A DNA stretch of 64,000 nucleotides. Source: UBA1672 sp964351365 (lineage in GTDB: Bacteria; Pseudomonadota; Alphaproteobacteria; Micavibrionales; Micavibrionaceae). Location: NCBI GenBank assembly GCA_964351365.1, contig CAYGNP010000006.1, positions 1 to 64,000 on the forward strand. The letters are read 5' to 3'. The notes below the pieces were generated by a model. That model saw only the letters and a list, made by a program, of their open reading frames with translations, was not told the origin of the DNA and made no database searches. Positions 43,801 to 52,356 of the stretch are shown in pieces. The number at the start of each line of letters is the position of its first letter. Position 1 is the first letter of the stretch. The translations under genes and the position numbers were made by a program.

Positions 43801-46482
43801 ATGCGTACCGATACCCCAAAGACGATTTACCTCAAAGACTATAGCCCCTACCCTTTCACCATAGAAAATCTTGATCTGAATTTCGACATTCATGACGGCT
43901 ACACGATCGTTACCGCCAAAAGCAAATGGATACGCACCAACCCAAAGGCCAAGGATATTTTCCTGAACGGCGAAGACCTGGAACTCTTAAGCGTGAAAAT
44001 CAATGACAAAGAAATCACTAATTACACCAAGAATGATGTGTCTCTGCGCATACCCTGCCCTAGTGATTCCTTCACCCTTGAGATTGAAACCAAAATCTAC
44101 CCCGAAAAAAATACACGCCTTGAAGGGCTATACAACTCTGGCGGCACATACTGCACGCAGTGCGAAGCCGAGGGCTTCCGCCGCATCACCTATTATCCTG
44201 ACCGCCCTGATGTATTAACCGTTTTCACAGTGCGCATAGAGACCGATAGGAAATACCCTGTACTGCTGTCAAACGGTAATTTGATTGAAAAAGGACTTTG
44301 TCATCCTGAAGCGCTTGCGCTGAAGGATCTAAAAGATTCTTCAGGCTCTGCGAGTCTTCAGAATGACACAGAGAACACACTAAGACATTACACAATTTGG
44401 GAAGACCCCTTCCCCAAACCCTGCTACCTCTTCGCCCTCGTCGCCGGAGACCTCACGCATATTCACGATACCTTCACCACAAAATCCGGTAACGAGGTCG
44501 ATCTCTACATTTACGTGCGCCCCGGCGATGAAAGCCAATGCGCACACGCCATGGACAGCCTCAAACGTTCAATGAAATGGGATGAAGACGTATATGGCCT
44601 TGAGTATGATCTCGACATTTTCAACATTGTTGCCGTCAGCGATTTTAACATGGGCGCGATGGAAAATAAATCCCTCAACATCTTCAACACCGCCCTCGTC
44701 CTTGCACAGCAAGAAACAGCAACCGATACGGACTTCATGCGCGTTGAAGGCGTCATTGCCCATGAATATTTCCACAATTGGAGCGGCAACCGCGTTACTT
44801 GCCGCGACTGGTTTCAACTCTCCCTGAAGGAAGGGCTCACCGTCTTCCGAGATCAGGAATTCTCCGCCGATACGCACTCCCGCGCTGTGCAGCGCATCGA
44901 TGATGTCACGCATCTCAGGCGTTTTCAATTTGCCGAAGACGCCTCCCCCCTTGCGCACCCGATTAGGCCGGATAACTATATTGAGATCAATAATTTTTAC
45001 ACCATGACCGTCTATGAAAAAGGTGCAGAAGTCATCCGTATGCTGCACACAATTCTGGGCGGCGAAAATTACCGCAAGGGCACTGATCTCTATTTTGCAC
45101 GCCATGATGGCCAAGCCGTTACATGCGAGGATTTCATAAAAGCTCTGGAAGAGGCAAGCGGCGCTGACCTGACCCAATTCCGTCTCTGGTACAGTCAGGC
45201 CGGAACGCCAGAGCTAAGCTTCAACGGATCATATGATCCAAAAACGCAAATCTATACAGTAAAATTGTCACAAAAATTGCCCGATACCCCCGGCCAGACA
45301 AACAAAAAGCCTATGGTCATTCCTGTCGCACTTGGCCTCATCGGTGAAAGCGGCGAAGATTTAATTGGCACGGAAATTCTCATGCTGAAGGAACAGGAAC
45401 AAAAATTCGAGTTCAAAAACATCCCCGTGCAGCCAATCCCTTCAGTCCTGCGTAATTTCTCTGCCCCCGTGACGCTCAAAACCAACATCAGCGATAAAGA
45501 CTATATCCGCCTGACCCAAACCGAAATATATGATGGCTTCAACCGCTGGGAATCAGGGCAAATTCTGGCGCGTAAAGTCATACATAATATGCTGGACAAT
45601 GACCAGGCCTCCCCGCCGGATGAATTTATCAAGGGCTACGGCGAAATTTTAACAGACAGCCTTAAAGCAACCGGCAACACCAATGATATTGGCCTGCTTT
45701 CCCGCGCAATGCACCTGCCCGATATTTCACAAATCGTGCAAGAACGCCAAAACGCCGACCCACAAGCAATATACCAAGCACGCCACGCCATTATGTGTGC
45801 CCTCAAACGCGAGCATAAAGACGGTCTTGAAAAACTTTACGGCCTCTATGAAGGGGATAAAACATTTTCCATCACGCCAAACGCGATTGCAAAACGAGCT
45901 CTGCGCAACGCCGTATTATCATACCTGACCGCAACCAAGGGCACAGGATGCGCCCGCCGCGCCAAAGAACACTATGATAACGCAAACAACATGACAGATC
46001 GCGTCGCAGCCCTTGCCTGCCTCTCTTCAAATCCATACGAGCAGCGCGAACAAGCCTTCGCTGATTTTTACAACCGCTTCAAAGATTACCCCCTCGTGAT
46101 TGATAAATGGTTCTCCCTCCAAGCGACGGCAATCAATGACAATACCATCGCACATTTAAAAACCCTTCGCGATCACCCAGACTTTAATATCAAAAACCCA
46201 AACCGGGTGCGCTCGCTTTTCGCCGCATTTGCCATGAACAATCCGGCATGCTTCCACGACGAAAGCGGTGCGGGCTATGAGTTCCTTAAAAACGCAATCA
46301 TAGAGCTAAACACCATAAACCCCCAAATCGGCGCGCGCTTGCTCACCCCGTTCCGTGAATGGAAACGCTTCACCCCCACCCGTCAGGAAAAAATGAAAGC
46401 TGCGCTATCAGAGATTTTAGGAATCAAAGACATCGCTCCCGATATTTTCGAAATTGCGAGCAAGAGCTTGGGAAAATCATGA
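43801..46482 (+). CDS. pepN: Aminopeptidase N, M1 family, with an inserted palindromic element
   Basis: Zinc exopeptidase that removes N-terminal residues from peptides. Starting at the ATG 43801-43803 (MRTDTPKTIYLKDYSPYPF, preceded by AGAG) it is 893 aa, close to E. coli PepN. The exopeptidase motif MGAMENKSLNIF lies near residue 285, HEYFHNW zinc motif near 321, and the third ligand Glu in LKEGLTVFRDQEF near 345. Around residues 167-190 an extra peptide with HPEALALKDLKDSSGSAS interrupts the loop between VLLSNGNLIEKG and WEDPFPKPC. In E. coli PepN this loop is about 24 residues shorter, from memory. The inserted DNA is palindromic (see repeat entry). Confidence 0.95.
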   Translation: MRTDTPKTIYLKDYSPYPFTIENLDLNFDIHDGYTIVTAKSKWIRTNPKAKDIFLNGEDLELLSVKINDKEITNYTKNDVSLRIPCPSDSFTLEIETKIYPEKNTRLEGLYNSGGTYCTQCEAEGFRRITYYPDRPDVLTVFTVRIETDRKYPVLLSNGNLIEKGLCHPEALALKDLKDSSGSASLQNDTENTLRHYTIWEDPFPKPCYLFALVAGDLTHIHDTFTTKSGNEVDLYIYVRPGDESQCAHAMDSLKRSMKWDEDVYGLEYDLDIFNIVAVSDFNMGAMENKSLNIFNTALVLAQQETATDTDFMRVEGVIAHEYFHNWSGNRVTCRDWFQLSLKEGLTVFRDQEFSADTHSRAVQRIDDVTHLRRFQFAEDASPLAHPIRPDNYIEINNFYTMTVYEKGAEVIRMLHTILGGENYRKGTDLYFARHDGQAVTCEDFIKALEEASGADLTQFRLWYSQAGTPELSFNGSYDPKTQIYTVKLSQKLPDTPGQTNKKPMVIPVALGLIGESGEDLIGTEILMLKEQEQKFEFKNIPVQPIPSVLRNFSAPVTLKTNISDKDYIRLTQTEIYDGFNRWESGQILARKVIHNMLDNDQASPPDEFIKGYGEILTDSLKATGNTNDIGLLSRAMHLPDISQIVQERQNADPQAIYQARHAIMCALKREHKDGLEKLYGLYEGDKTFSITPNAIAKRALRNAVLSYLTATKGTGCARRAKEHYDNANNMTDRVAALACLSSNPYEQREQAFADFYNRFKDYPLVIDKWFSLQATAINDNTIAHLKTLRDHPDFNIKNPNRVRSLFAAFAMNNPACFHDESGAGYEFLKNAIIELNTINPQIGARLLTPFREWKRFTPTRQEKMKAALSEILGIKDIAPDIFEIASKSLGKS
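44299..44368. repeat. Palindromic element inserted in frame inside pepN
   Basis: The 13-base ends TGTCATCCTGAAG (44299-44311) and CTTCAGAATGACA (44356-44368) are inverted copies with one mismatch. The interior has further dyad symmetry (AGCGC-TT-GCGCT, and GGATCT facing AGATTCT). It resembles the short palindromic elements known to invade protein-coding genes in Rickettsia (RPE) and the TCATCCTGA...-type repeats of other bacteria. Read in frame it adds about 23-24 residues without a stop. It is the only copy I notice in this window. Confidence 0.8.
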
Positions 46483-47102
46483 TTGTAAGCTCAATGAAAC
46501 AAGGCTCTGACGAATGGTATAGGGCGCGTTTGGGCGTTGTCACAGCCTCTAATTTCAAAGCTATTTTAACCAAAGGCTCAGGCAAAACCCGCGCAAATTA
46601 TATGCGCCGCCTCGCGCATGAAATCATAACAGGCAGCCCTGCCCCCCAAAGCTTCGAAAGCTCCGCCATGCAACGCGGCAATGATCTTGAGCCACAGGCC
46701 CGCGACGTTTATCAGAAAAAAACAGGGCTAAATGTTCAAGAAGTCGGCATTGCCTACCTTGATCATACAAAACGCATCGCCGCATCCCCAGATGGCCTAA
46801 TCGCAGAAGAAGGAGGGCTAGAGATAAAATGCCCCCTACCTCACACCCATGAGAAATATTTGCAAGAAGGCAAAATCCCGCACATCTATATCCCCCAAGT
46901 GCAAGGGAACCTTTGGGTTACAGGTCGAAAATGGTGGGATTTCGTAAGCTACGCCCCCGAATTCAAGCAAAACACAATGATCCACCGCATCTACCGAGAT
47001 GAGGCCTATATTAAGCGCCTCAGCACCGAAATATTCCGCTTTATCGATGACCTTGACCACCTTGTAGATGAATATGTTGAAACCAGAACAAGCCGCGCCT
47101 GA
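46479..47102 (+). CDS. YqaJ/lambda-exonuclease-like nuclease
   Basis: A 207-aa PD-(D/E)XK nuclease of the YqaJ viral-recombinase group. KQGSDEWYRARLGVVTASNF at the start is the family opening. The active-site parts are RGNDLEPQARDVY (Glu, near residue 69), ASPDGLIAEEGGLEIKCPLP (Asp and Glu-x-Lys, near 106-125) and QVQGNLWVTGRKWWDFVSY (near 140). The ATG overlaps the pepN stop (ATGA), which fixes the start at 46479. Such exonucleases usually come with a phage annealing protein; none is here, and the neighbours are pepN and rnhB. It may be a domesticated phage gene for DNA repair. Confidence 0.88.
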   Translation: MIVSSMKQGSDEWYRARLGVVTASNFKAILTKGSGKTRANYMRRLAHEIITGSPAPQSFESSAMQRGNDLEPQARDVYQKKTGLNVQEVGIAYLDHTKRIAASPDGLIAEEGGLEIKCPLPHTHEKYLQEGKIPHIYIPQVQGNLWVTGRKWWDFVSYAPEFKQNTMIHRIYRDEAYIKRLSTEIFRFIDDLDHLVDEYVETRTSRA

Positions 47103-47706
47103 TTTTTCCCTCGAAGACCAGCATGAGGGCCTTGTCTGCGGGTTAGACGAGGTCGGTCGAGGCCCCCTCGCCGGGCCAGTCGTCGCAGCCTGCGTCATCA
47201 TTCCCAAAAACATGCGTACATTTGATTTCATCAAAGACATAAATGACAGCAAAAAGCTAAGCGCCGCCAAGCGTGAAAAGCTCTACACCAAAATTACGCA
47301 ACACCTCCCCCACGCTATCGCCGAACTCTCACCCGAAGAAATTGACACACTCAACATCCTCCAAGCCAGCTTAGAGGCTATGCGCCGCGCTTATGTTCAA
47401 ATTGAAGGCATCACACATGCCCTCGTAGACGGCAACAAAGCCCCAAACCTGAAATGCCCCTTAACCACAGTAATCAAAGGCGATAGCAAATCCAAATCCA
47501 TCGCCGCCGCCTCCATCATCGCAAAAGTCCACCGTGACCGCATCATGCAAAACCTTGCCATCGAATTTCCCGAATATGGCTGGGACCGCAACGCAGGCTA
47601 CCCAACCCAGGAACATCGCACCGCCCTTCAAACACATGGCATCACCCTGTACCATCGAAAAAGCTTCGCACCTGTGAAGAACATTCTACAAACATCTAAA
47701 ATATAA
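47068..47706 (+). CDS. rnhB: Ribonuclease HII
   Basis: Removes ribonucleotides and RNA strands from RNA-DNA hybrids. The 212-aa protein has VCGLDEVGRGPLAGPVVAAC (Asp-Glu, near residues 24-43), LVDGNKAP (Asp, near 111) and KSIAAASIIAKVHRDR (near 138), covering the catalytic acids. The 5' end overlaps the nuclease gene by 35 bp if the first ATG is used; an ATG two codons later is equally possible. Order rnhB-ccrM is common in alphaproteobacteria. Confidence 0.96.
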   Translation: MNMLKPEQAAPDFSLEDQHEGLVCGLDEVGRGPLAGPVVAACVIIPKNMRTFDFIKDINDSKKLSAAKREKLYTKITQHLPHAIAELSPEEIDTLNILQASLEAMRRAYVQIEGITHALVDGNKAPNLKCPLTTVIKGDSKSKSIAAASIIAKVHRDRIMQNLAIEFPEYGWDRNAGYPTQEHRTALQTHGITLYHRKSFAPVKNILQTSKI

Positions 47707-47715
47707 AAAATTTCC

Positions 47716-47744
47716 TTGACCGCAGACTCCAAATGACTCATGAT
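47716..47744 (+). promoter_or_regulatory. ccrM promoter
   Basis: TTGACC (47716-47721) and CATGAT (47739-47744) are separated by 17 bp, 29 bp before the ccrM start. Two GANTC sites lie within the spacer or at its end and one overlaps the -10, so methylation state could alter promoter use. rnhB ends only 9 bp upstream, so part of ccrM expression may also come by read-through. Confidence 0.5.
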
Positions 47745-47746
47745 TC
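47725..47746. promoter_or_regulatory. Cluster of three GANTC methylation sites in the ccrM promoter
   Basis: GACTC (47725-47729), GACTC (47735-47739) and GATTC (47742-47746) occur within 22 bp, where one site per 256 bp is expected by chance. GANTC is the CcrM target. In Caulobacter the ccrM promoter also holds such sites and responds to hemimethylation after fork passage, so the same feedback is plausible here. Confidence 0.6.
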
Positions 47747-47773
47747 GCTTCTAATTCATAGAGAGGATCACAT

Positions 47774-48877
47774 ATGTCGAGTCCAAAAGAAAAATTATCC
47801 ACAGAATCTATAATTATCGGTGACTGCGTTAAAAATATGCGCAAAATCGCAAAGGAATCCGTGGATTGTATCTTCGCCGATCCACCTTATAACCTGCAGC
47901 TTGGCGGAGACCTTCACCGCCCAAACAACTCAAAAGTAGACGCCGTCGATAATGACTGGGACCAATTTGAAAGTTTGAAAGCCTATGATGATTTTACAAA
48001 GAAATGGCTCAGCGCCGCGCGTGATACACTCAAACCTGACGGCTCAATCTGGGTCATCGGCAGTTATCACAACATCTTCCGCCTTGGCTATATCTTGCAG
48101 GATATGGGCTTTTGGATACTCAATGACATTATTTGGCGCAAATCAAACCCCATGCCCAATTTCCGCGGACGCCGCTTTACTAACGCTCATGAAACCATGA
48201 TCTGGGCTGCAAAATCAGAAAAATCCAAATATTATTTCAATTATGACGCCATGAAATCCCTGAACGAAGATCTGCAAATGCGCTCGGACTGGTATCTGCC
48301 GCTCTGCACCGGCGCCGAACGGCTCAAAGACGATGACGGCAAGAAAGCCCACCCCACACAAAAACCGGAAAGCCTTCTACACCGCGTACTTATGGCCTCC
48401 ACAAAGCAAGGTGACACAGTCCTTGACCCCTTCTTCGGCACAGGAACAACCGGCGCAGTCGCCAAAAAACTGGGACGGAATTTCATCGGACTAGAGCAAG
48501 ATAAAACCTACGCAACCTACGCCAAAGAACGCATTGCAGGAATCCAGCCGCTAGAACAAAACCTGATCACCAATCAGCAAAAGCGAGAATTACCTCGTGT
48601 CCCCTTCGGCTCTCTTGTTGAGCGCGGCCTCATAAAACCCGGCGCAGTCCTAACCGATGCACAAAAACGCCACAAAGCAACAGTCCACGCGGACGGCTCA
48701 ATTATGATCCAAAACCATATCAGCAAAGCCCGCGGCTCAATCCACAAAGTCGGCGCAGCAGCACAAGACGCACCCTCATGCAATGGTTGGACATTCTGGC
48801 ATTATAAAGACGGACGCAAGAACCTGCCTATTGATCACCTGCGCGAGCAAATAAGAGCCGAAGATGATCATGCCTGA
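47774..48877 (+). CDS. ccrM: Cell-cycle-regulated DNA adenine methyltransferase (GANTC)
   Basis: Solitary N6-adenine methyltransferase that restores full methylation of GANTC sites late in the cell cycle. The 367-aa protein has motif IV FADPPYNLQL (near residues 34-43) ahead of the AdoMet motif DPFFGTGTTGAVAKKLG (near 218), the beta-class order. The C-terminal CcrM-specific domain runs from about 275 (VPFGSLVERGLIKPGAVL) to HYKDGRKNLPIDHLR. No cognate endonuclease lies nearby, as expected. It overlaps folB by 14 bp. Confidence 0.96.
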   Translation: MSSPKEKLSTESIIIGDCVKNMRKIAKESVDCIFADPPYNLQLGGDLHRPNNSKVDAVDNDWDQFESLKAYDDFTKKWLSAARDTLKPDGSIWVIGSYHNIFRLGYILQDMGFWILNDIIWRKSNPMPNFRGRRFTNAHETMIWAAKSEKSKYYFNYDAMKSLNEDLQMRSDWYLPLCTGAERLKDDDGKKAHPTQKPESLLHRVLMASTKQGDTVLDPFFGTGTTGAVAKKLGRNFIGLEQDKTYATYAKERIAGIQPLEQNLITNQQKRELPRVPFGSLVERGLIKPGAVLTDAQKRHKATVHADGSIMIQNHISKARGSIHKVGAAAQDAPSCNGWTFWHYKDGRKNLPIDHLREQIRAEDDHA

Positions 48878-49235
48878 AAGCACAGATCAGGTCTTCATCC
48901 GTGACCTCATAGTTACAATGTCAGTAGGCATCTACGACAGTGAAAAACAAGCCCCGCAGCGCGTGAGCATGAATATAACCCTTAATGTAAAAAGCAATAA
49001 AGCCAAAAATCTGAAATCAATTGATGATGTCGTCTCATACGAAAAACTGACAAACGACATAACCTCGCTATGCAGATCAAAACATTTCGAACTTCTTGAA
49101 CAATTAGCAGAAGAGATTGCCTCTATTTGCCTAAGTGATAAGAGGGTTCAAACGGCAGCAATAACACTGGAAAAACCGGATATCATAATGGAAACAAAAT
49201 CAGTTGGCATAAGCATCACCCGATCCAATAAGTAA
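48864..49235 (+). CDS. folB: Dihydroneopterin aldolase
   Basis: Folate pathway enzyme that cleaves dihydroneopterin to the pterin alcohol and glycolaldehyde. The 123-aa protein shows VFIRDLIVTMSVGIYDSEK at the start, SYEKLTNDITSL in the middle and a conserved ELLEQLAEEIASICL helix; the VEKP-like end is TLEKPDIIMETKSVGISI. The start overlaps ccrM by 14 bp; an ATG two codons later is also possible. It converges with the exported unknown gene with 4 bp between stops. Confidence 0.9.
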   Translation: MIMPESTDQVFIRDLIVTMSVGIYDSEKQAPQRVSMNITLNVKSNKAKNLKSIDDVVSYEKLTNDITSLCRSKHFELLEQLAEEIASICLSDKRVQTAAITLEKPDIIMETKSVGISITRSNK

Positions 49236-49239
49236 GAAA

Positions 49240-50220
49240 CTACTCTTCTTCCTCATGCAAAATACCCCTACCCTGAGAACGCTTGGTCAAAATATCATAC
49301 TCATCCTGAAGTTTAATATCGAGCTTACCCTTATTTTTGTTGGAAACATAACTTTCCGAAAAAAACAACTTTTCTTTATAAGGGTCTTCATAAATCTCAT
49401 ACCCCTCAAGTACAGCCATCATCTGCACAACAGGGTATTGATACATATTCAAGCCCATAAACTTGCCATGTGTAAAAATCTTAACTTTTATAGCAAGATA
49501 GGCATCACGAAAAGAATACATACGTTCTTTGTTCCGCCACCGTTCTTCAACTTTCTGACGAAATAAAGCCTGCTTTCGCTTGATATAATCATTCGCTTCA
49601 TTTTCTTCCATCGCAAAACTTTCAAGAGTAAACGGACGACTAAACTCAAGAATCAACGAGCGCGGATAACCTTCCTGAGGGCTGATATCATCATTACATT
49701 CACGAGCACGAAAATCGATGGCATAAACCTCAAAACGCCTCAAAGAATCAATAACAAAATCATCTTGCAATTGGAAAACTCTACGCTTTGTATCATAATC
49801 CTTAAGCTTGATAGGCATTAAAAATTCAAAGCGCGTGGGAAAATCATTCTTATTTTCCAATATAAAATTCCTCCCAGCATCGCGAATTCTGCCCCACTCA
49901 ATTTCATCGCCTGAAAAGTTTCTGTAAATATCACATTCATTAAACCGCATGAACTCATCAACAGCCAGATTATCACTGATATCATATAGATTAACCGCCC
50001 AATAAAGATGCGACAAAGCCTTCATCGTTGGAGTTTCATAAATATAGCTCGTCGTAATATTTTCAATATCATTAAAAACTTTTTTTGCACCTGGCCCTTG
50101 GTCTTGATCCAGCAATTTATCCTGATACCCGTCAAGATACTCAAGCTGCGCATTAGAGGGCTGCACAAAAAACAGGAGCGAAAAACAGTAAAACACAGCT
50201 ACAAATAAATATTTTTTCAT
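49240..50220 (-). CDS. Exported protein of unknown function
   Basis: A 326-aa protein from the ATG at 50218-50220, with a clear signal peptide (MKKYLFVAVFYCFSLLFFVQ, cleavage after SNA). The mature part is charged and aromatic, with two cysteines (in NECDIYRN and RARECNDD) suitable for a disulphide. The C-terminal section reads YPVVQMMAVLEGYEIYEDP before a very acidic end (LHEEEE). I think of DUF4852-type proteins from alphaproteobacteria, but cannot confirm. It follows mutY: the mutY stop (50253) is 33 bp upstream of this start. More AT-rich than its neighbours. Confidence 0.75.
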   Translation of the reverse strand: MKKYLFVAVFYCFSLLFFVQPSNAQLEYLDGYQDKLLDQDQGPGAKKVFNDIENITTSYIYETPTMKALSHLYWAVNLYDISDNLAVDEFMRFNECDIYRNFSGDEIEWGRIRDAGRNFILENKNDFPTRFEFLMPIKLKDYDTKRRVFQLQDDFVIDSLRRFEVYAIDFRARECNDDISPQEGYPRSLILEFSRPFTLESFAMEENEANDYIKRKQALFRQKVEERWRNKERMYSFRDAYLAIKVKIFTHGKFMGLNMYQYPVVQMMAVLEGYEIYEDPYKEKLFFSESYVSNKNKGKLDIKLQDEYDILTKRSQGRGILHEEEE

Positions 50221-50252
50221 GAAAACATTATACGTGAAAAAGAGGCAAAAAC

Positions 50253-51314
50253 TCAAGAAGAAACGCTTTTTACAACCTTTTGAAAAAGCGAAGGAAAACC
50301 AATTTTTTCAAATGAATCAGCGTTTTTCCATTCATAACCAGATATTGCCGGATTTCCAGCAAGCCGCGCAGTATAGACCTCAAGAAATAACTCAAAATGA
50401 GTAAAAACATGCGTAACAACCATACCATGCTGTGCTATTTCATCAAACTCAAGATGTTCTCTATCTAGAGCATTATTGACCCAATCAGATGTTGGAAGCC
50501 CATACATCCCACCCAACAGCCCCTTGCTTGGGCGCTTATGTACCAAAACATTGCCATTATTATTCTTTATCCAATACACATACCCATAGCGTTTCTGCTT
50601 ATCCTTCTTCGCAGGCCTTACCGGATACAGCGCAGGATCACCTTCCTGATACCCCAAACAACCCTCATTCAAAGGACATAAGGGACATAACAACTTTTTC
50701 GGCGTACAGATCGTAGCTCCCAAATCCATCAAACTTTGCGCATAATCACCAGGACGGTTATTAAACCCGCCAGCATAACAAGCCGCTAAATCCTTTACCC
50801 CCCTCTTATCCCCTGCATAAGCATGATAACGAGCCATCACTCGTTCAATATTACCATCCACAACAACGGCAGGCTGGTCATATGCAATCGAAGCAATTGC
50901 CGCGCCGGTGTAATCACCAATACCCGGAAGCTTTTTAAGTGCCTCTATCTCCTGCGGAAAAACCCCGCCCATCTCCTGCGAAACAAGCTTGGCACATTTG
51001 TGTAAATTTCGCGCCCGCGCATAATAACCAAGACCTGCCCAAGCGCTCATCAGATCATCATGAGATGCTTGCGCCAAATCATGAATACTAGGCCAGCGTT
51101 GAATGAATTTCAAAAAATACGGAATAACCGCCGGAACAGTCGTTTGTTGCAACATCACCTCAGACAACCAGACATGATAGGGATCAGGCCGCGCCCCAGC
51201 TAAACTCCGCCATGGCAAGACGCGCGCATGCCGATCATACCAATCCAGCATTTTTTTACGAAACAACGCTGCGTCATCTGTGTTTTTATCTTTAACTATG
51301 CTAGATATCATCAT
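50253..51314 (-). CDS. mutY: A/G-specific adenine glycosylase
   Basis: Removes adenine mispaired with 8-oxoguanine. The 353-aa protein has the HhH-GPD core (LKKLPGIGDYTGAAIASIAY, catalytic Asp in VVVDGNIERV near residue 139), the Fe-S cluster pattern C-x6-C-x2-C-x5-C (CTPKKLLCPLCPLNEGC, near 204-220) and a NUDIX-like C-terminal domain for 8-oxoG recognition. The first ATG directly abuts the start of the divergent DUF721 gene; a start at the internal Met of MLDWYDRHARVLPWR (51251) would also give a family-like N-terminus. Confidence 0.95.
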   Translation of the reverse strand: MMISSIVKDKNTDDAALFRKKMLDWYDRHARVLPWRSLAGARPDPYHVWLSEVMLQQTTVPAVIPYFLKFIQRWPSIHDLAQASHDDLMSAWAGLGYYARARNLHKCAKLVSQEMGGVFPQEIEALKKLPGIGDYTGAAIASIAYDQPAVVVDGNIERVMARYHAYAGDKRGVKDLAACYAGGFNNRPGDYAQSLMDLGATICTPKKLLCPLCPLNEGCLGYQEGDPALYPVRPAKKDKQKRYGYVYWIKNNNGNVLVHKRPSKGLLGGMYGLPTSDWVNNALDREHLEFDEIAQHGMVVTHVFTHFELFLEVYTARLAGNPAISGYEWKNADSFEKIGFPSLFQKVVKSVSS

Positions 51315-51779
51315 ATGCGCCCACTATCCGAAGCCACATCCCGCGTTGCAAGTAAAAACTTCAGCAAAAAATACATTGCCATCGGCAGGCTCGTCGAGCA
51401 ATGGACGGACATCATGGGCGAGGATTTCGCGTCAAAAGCCCAACCAGTAAAGATTCACTACCGCAAAACAAAAGACCAAAAGCCCTGTGCACGCCTTGAT
51501 ATTGCAACATCACAATCCTACGCGACCATCCTGGCCTATCAGAAAGATTTAATACTCGAGCGTATAAACCGTATTTTTGGTGATAAATGGATCACTGAAG
51601 TAAAATTTGTCATATCACACACCATTGATCCCCCTCTAACCCCTAAAAAAGCGAATACCCCCTTGACGCAAGACGAAAAAAAATATCTATCAGATGTTCT
51701 GGATCAGATCAGCGATCAGGACTATAAACAAAAGCTCGAAAGCTTGGGCAAGGCACTTTTAACGGACTTAAAGAAATGA
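51315..51779 (+). CDS. DUF721/DciA-like protein
   Basis: A 154-aa protein from the ATG at 51315. The N-terminal helix RPLSEATSRVASKNFSKKY and the core IGRLVEQWTDIMGEDFASKA followed by ARLDIATSQSYATILAYQK are DUF721 features. DciA, the helicase-loading protein of many bacteria, belongs to this family, but the alphaproteobacterial branch next to mutY/dsbA is uncharacterised to my knowledge. The start codon abuts the divergent mutY start with no space for a ribosome site, so a leaderless message or a different start is implied. It overlaps efp by 4 bp. Confidence 0.8.
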   Translation: MRPLSEATSRVASKNFSKKYIAIGRLVEQWTDIMGEDFASKAQPVKIHYRKTKDQKPCARLDIATSQSYATILAYQKDLILERINRIFGDKWITEVKFVISHTIDPPLTPKKANTPLTQDEKKYLSDVLDQISDQDYKQKLESLGKALLTDLKK

Positions 51780-52351
51780 AAGTAAACGCAATCACACTCA
51801 GATCAGGGCATGTTATCGAATATAACGGCAAGCTCTGCGTCGTTGTCAAAAACGAAATTCAACAGCCCGGTAAGGGCGCATCTGTTTCACAAATAGAATT
51901 GCGAGATATCCGCACAGGAAATAAGGATAACGTGCGTTTCCGCACACAGGAAACCGTGGAGCGCGTGCGCCTTGAGCAAACAGAATACCAATATTTATAT
52001 ACCACGGGCGATGAAATTCACCTGATGAATACACAAAACTATGACCAAATCACGGTGACCACAGATCAAATGGGCCATCAGGCCGTATATCTGCAGGAAA
52101 ATATGATTATTGAGGTCGAAAGCCACGAAGGTAACCCGCTTAGCTTTACCCTGCCCGACCGCATCGTTATGCAGATCATTGAGGCAGAACCGGTAATCAA
52201 AGGCCAAACCGCAACAACATCCTACAAACCGGCTATCATCGAAAACGGTGAAAAAGTCATGGTTCCCCCCCATGTTGAATCTGGCACAAAAATCGTAATT
52301 AAACTCGAAGACGGTGTCGGCACCTATGTCGAGCGTTATAAAGGCGACTAG
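51776..52351 (+). CDS. efp: Elongation factor P
   Basis: Relieves ribosome stalling at polyproline. The 191-aa protein has three OB-like domains. The tip loop IQQPGKGAS carries Lys near residue 33, the position modified by beta-lysylation in other bacteria; whether it is modified here cannot be seen. It overlaps the DUF721 gene by 4 bp and precedes suhB by 5 bp. Not usually part of the mutY-dsbA-smc cluster. Confidence 0.96.
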   Translation: MKVNAITLRSGHVIEYNGKLCVVVKNEIQQPGKGASVSQIELRDIRTGNKDNVRFRTQETVERVRLEQTEYQYLYTTGDEIHLMNTQNYDQITVTTDQMGHQAVYLQENMIIEVESHEGNPLSFTLPDRIVMQIIEAEPVIKGQTATTSYKPAIIENGEKVMVPPHVESGTKIVIKLEDGVGTYVERYKGD

Positions 52352-52356
52352 GAACT

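Noticed and set aside
44569..45177. 202-codon frame antisense to pepN
   Set aside because: It covers the conserved zinc-motif region of pepN on the other strand; composition is that of a shadow frame and no family features are seen.
46359..46478. N-terminal extension of the YqaJ-like nuclease into pepN
   Set aside because: The family sequence starts at the ATG overlapping the pepN stop; the extension is just pepN read in another frame.
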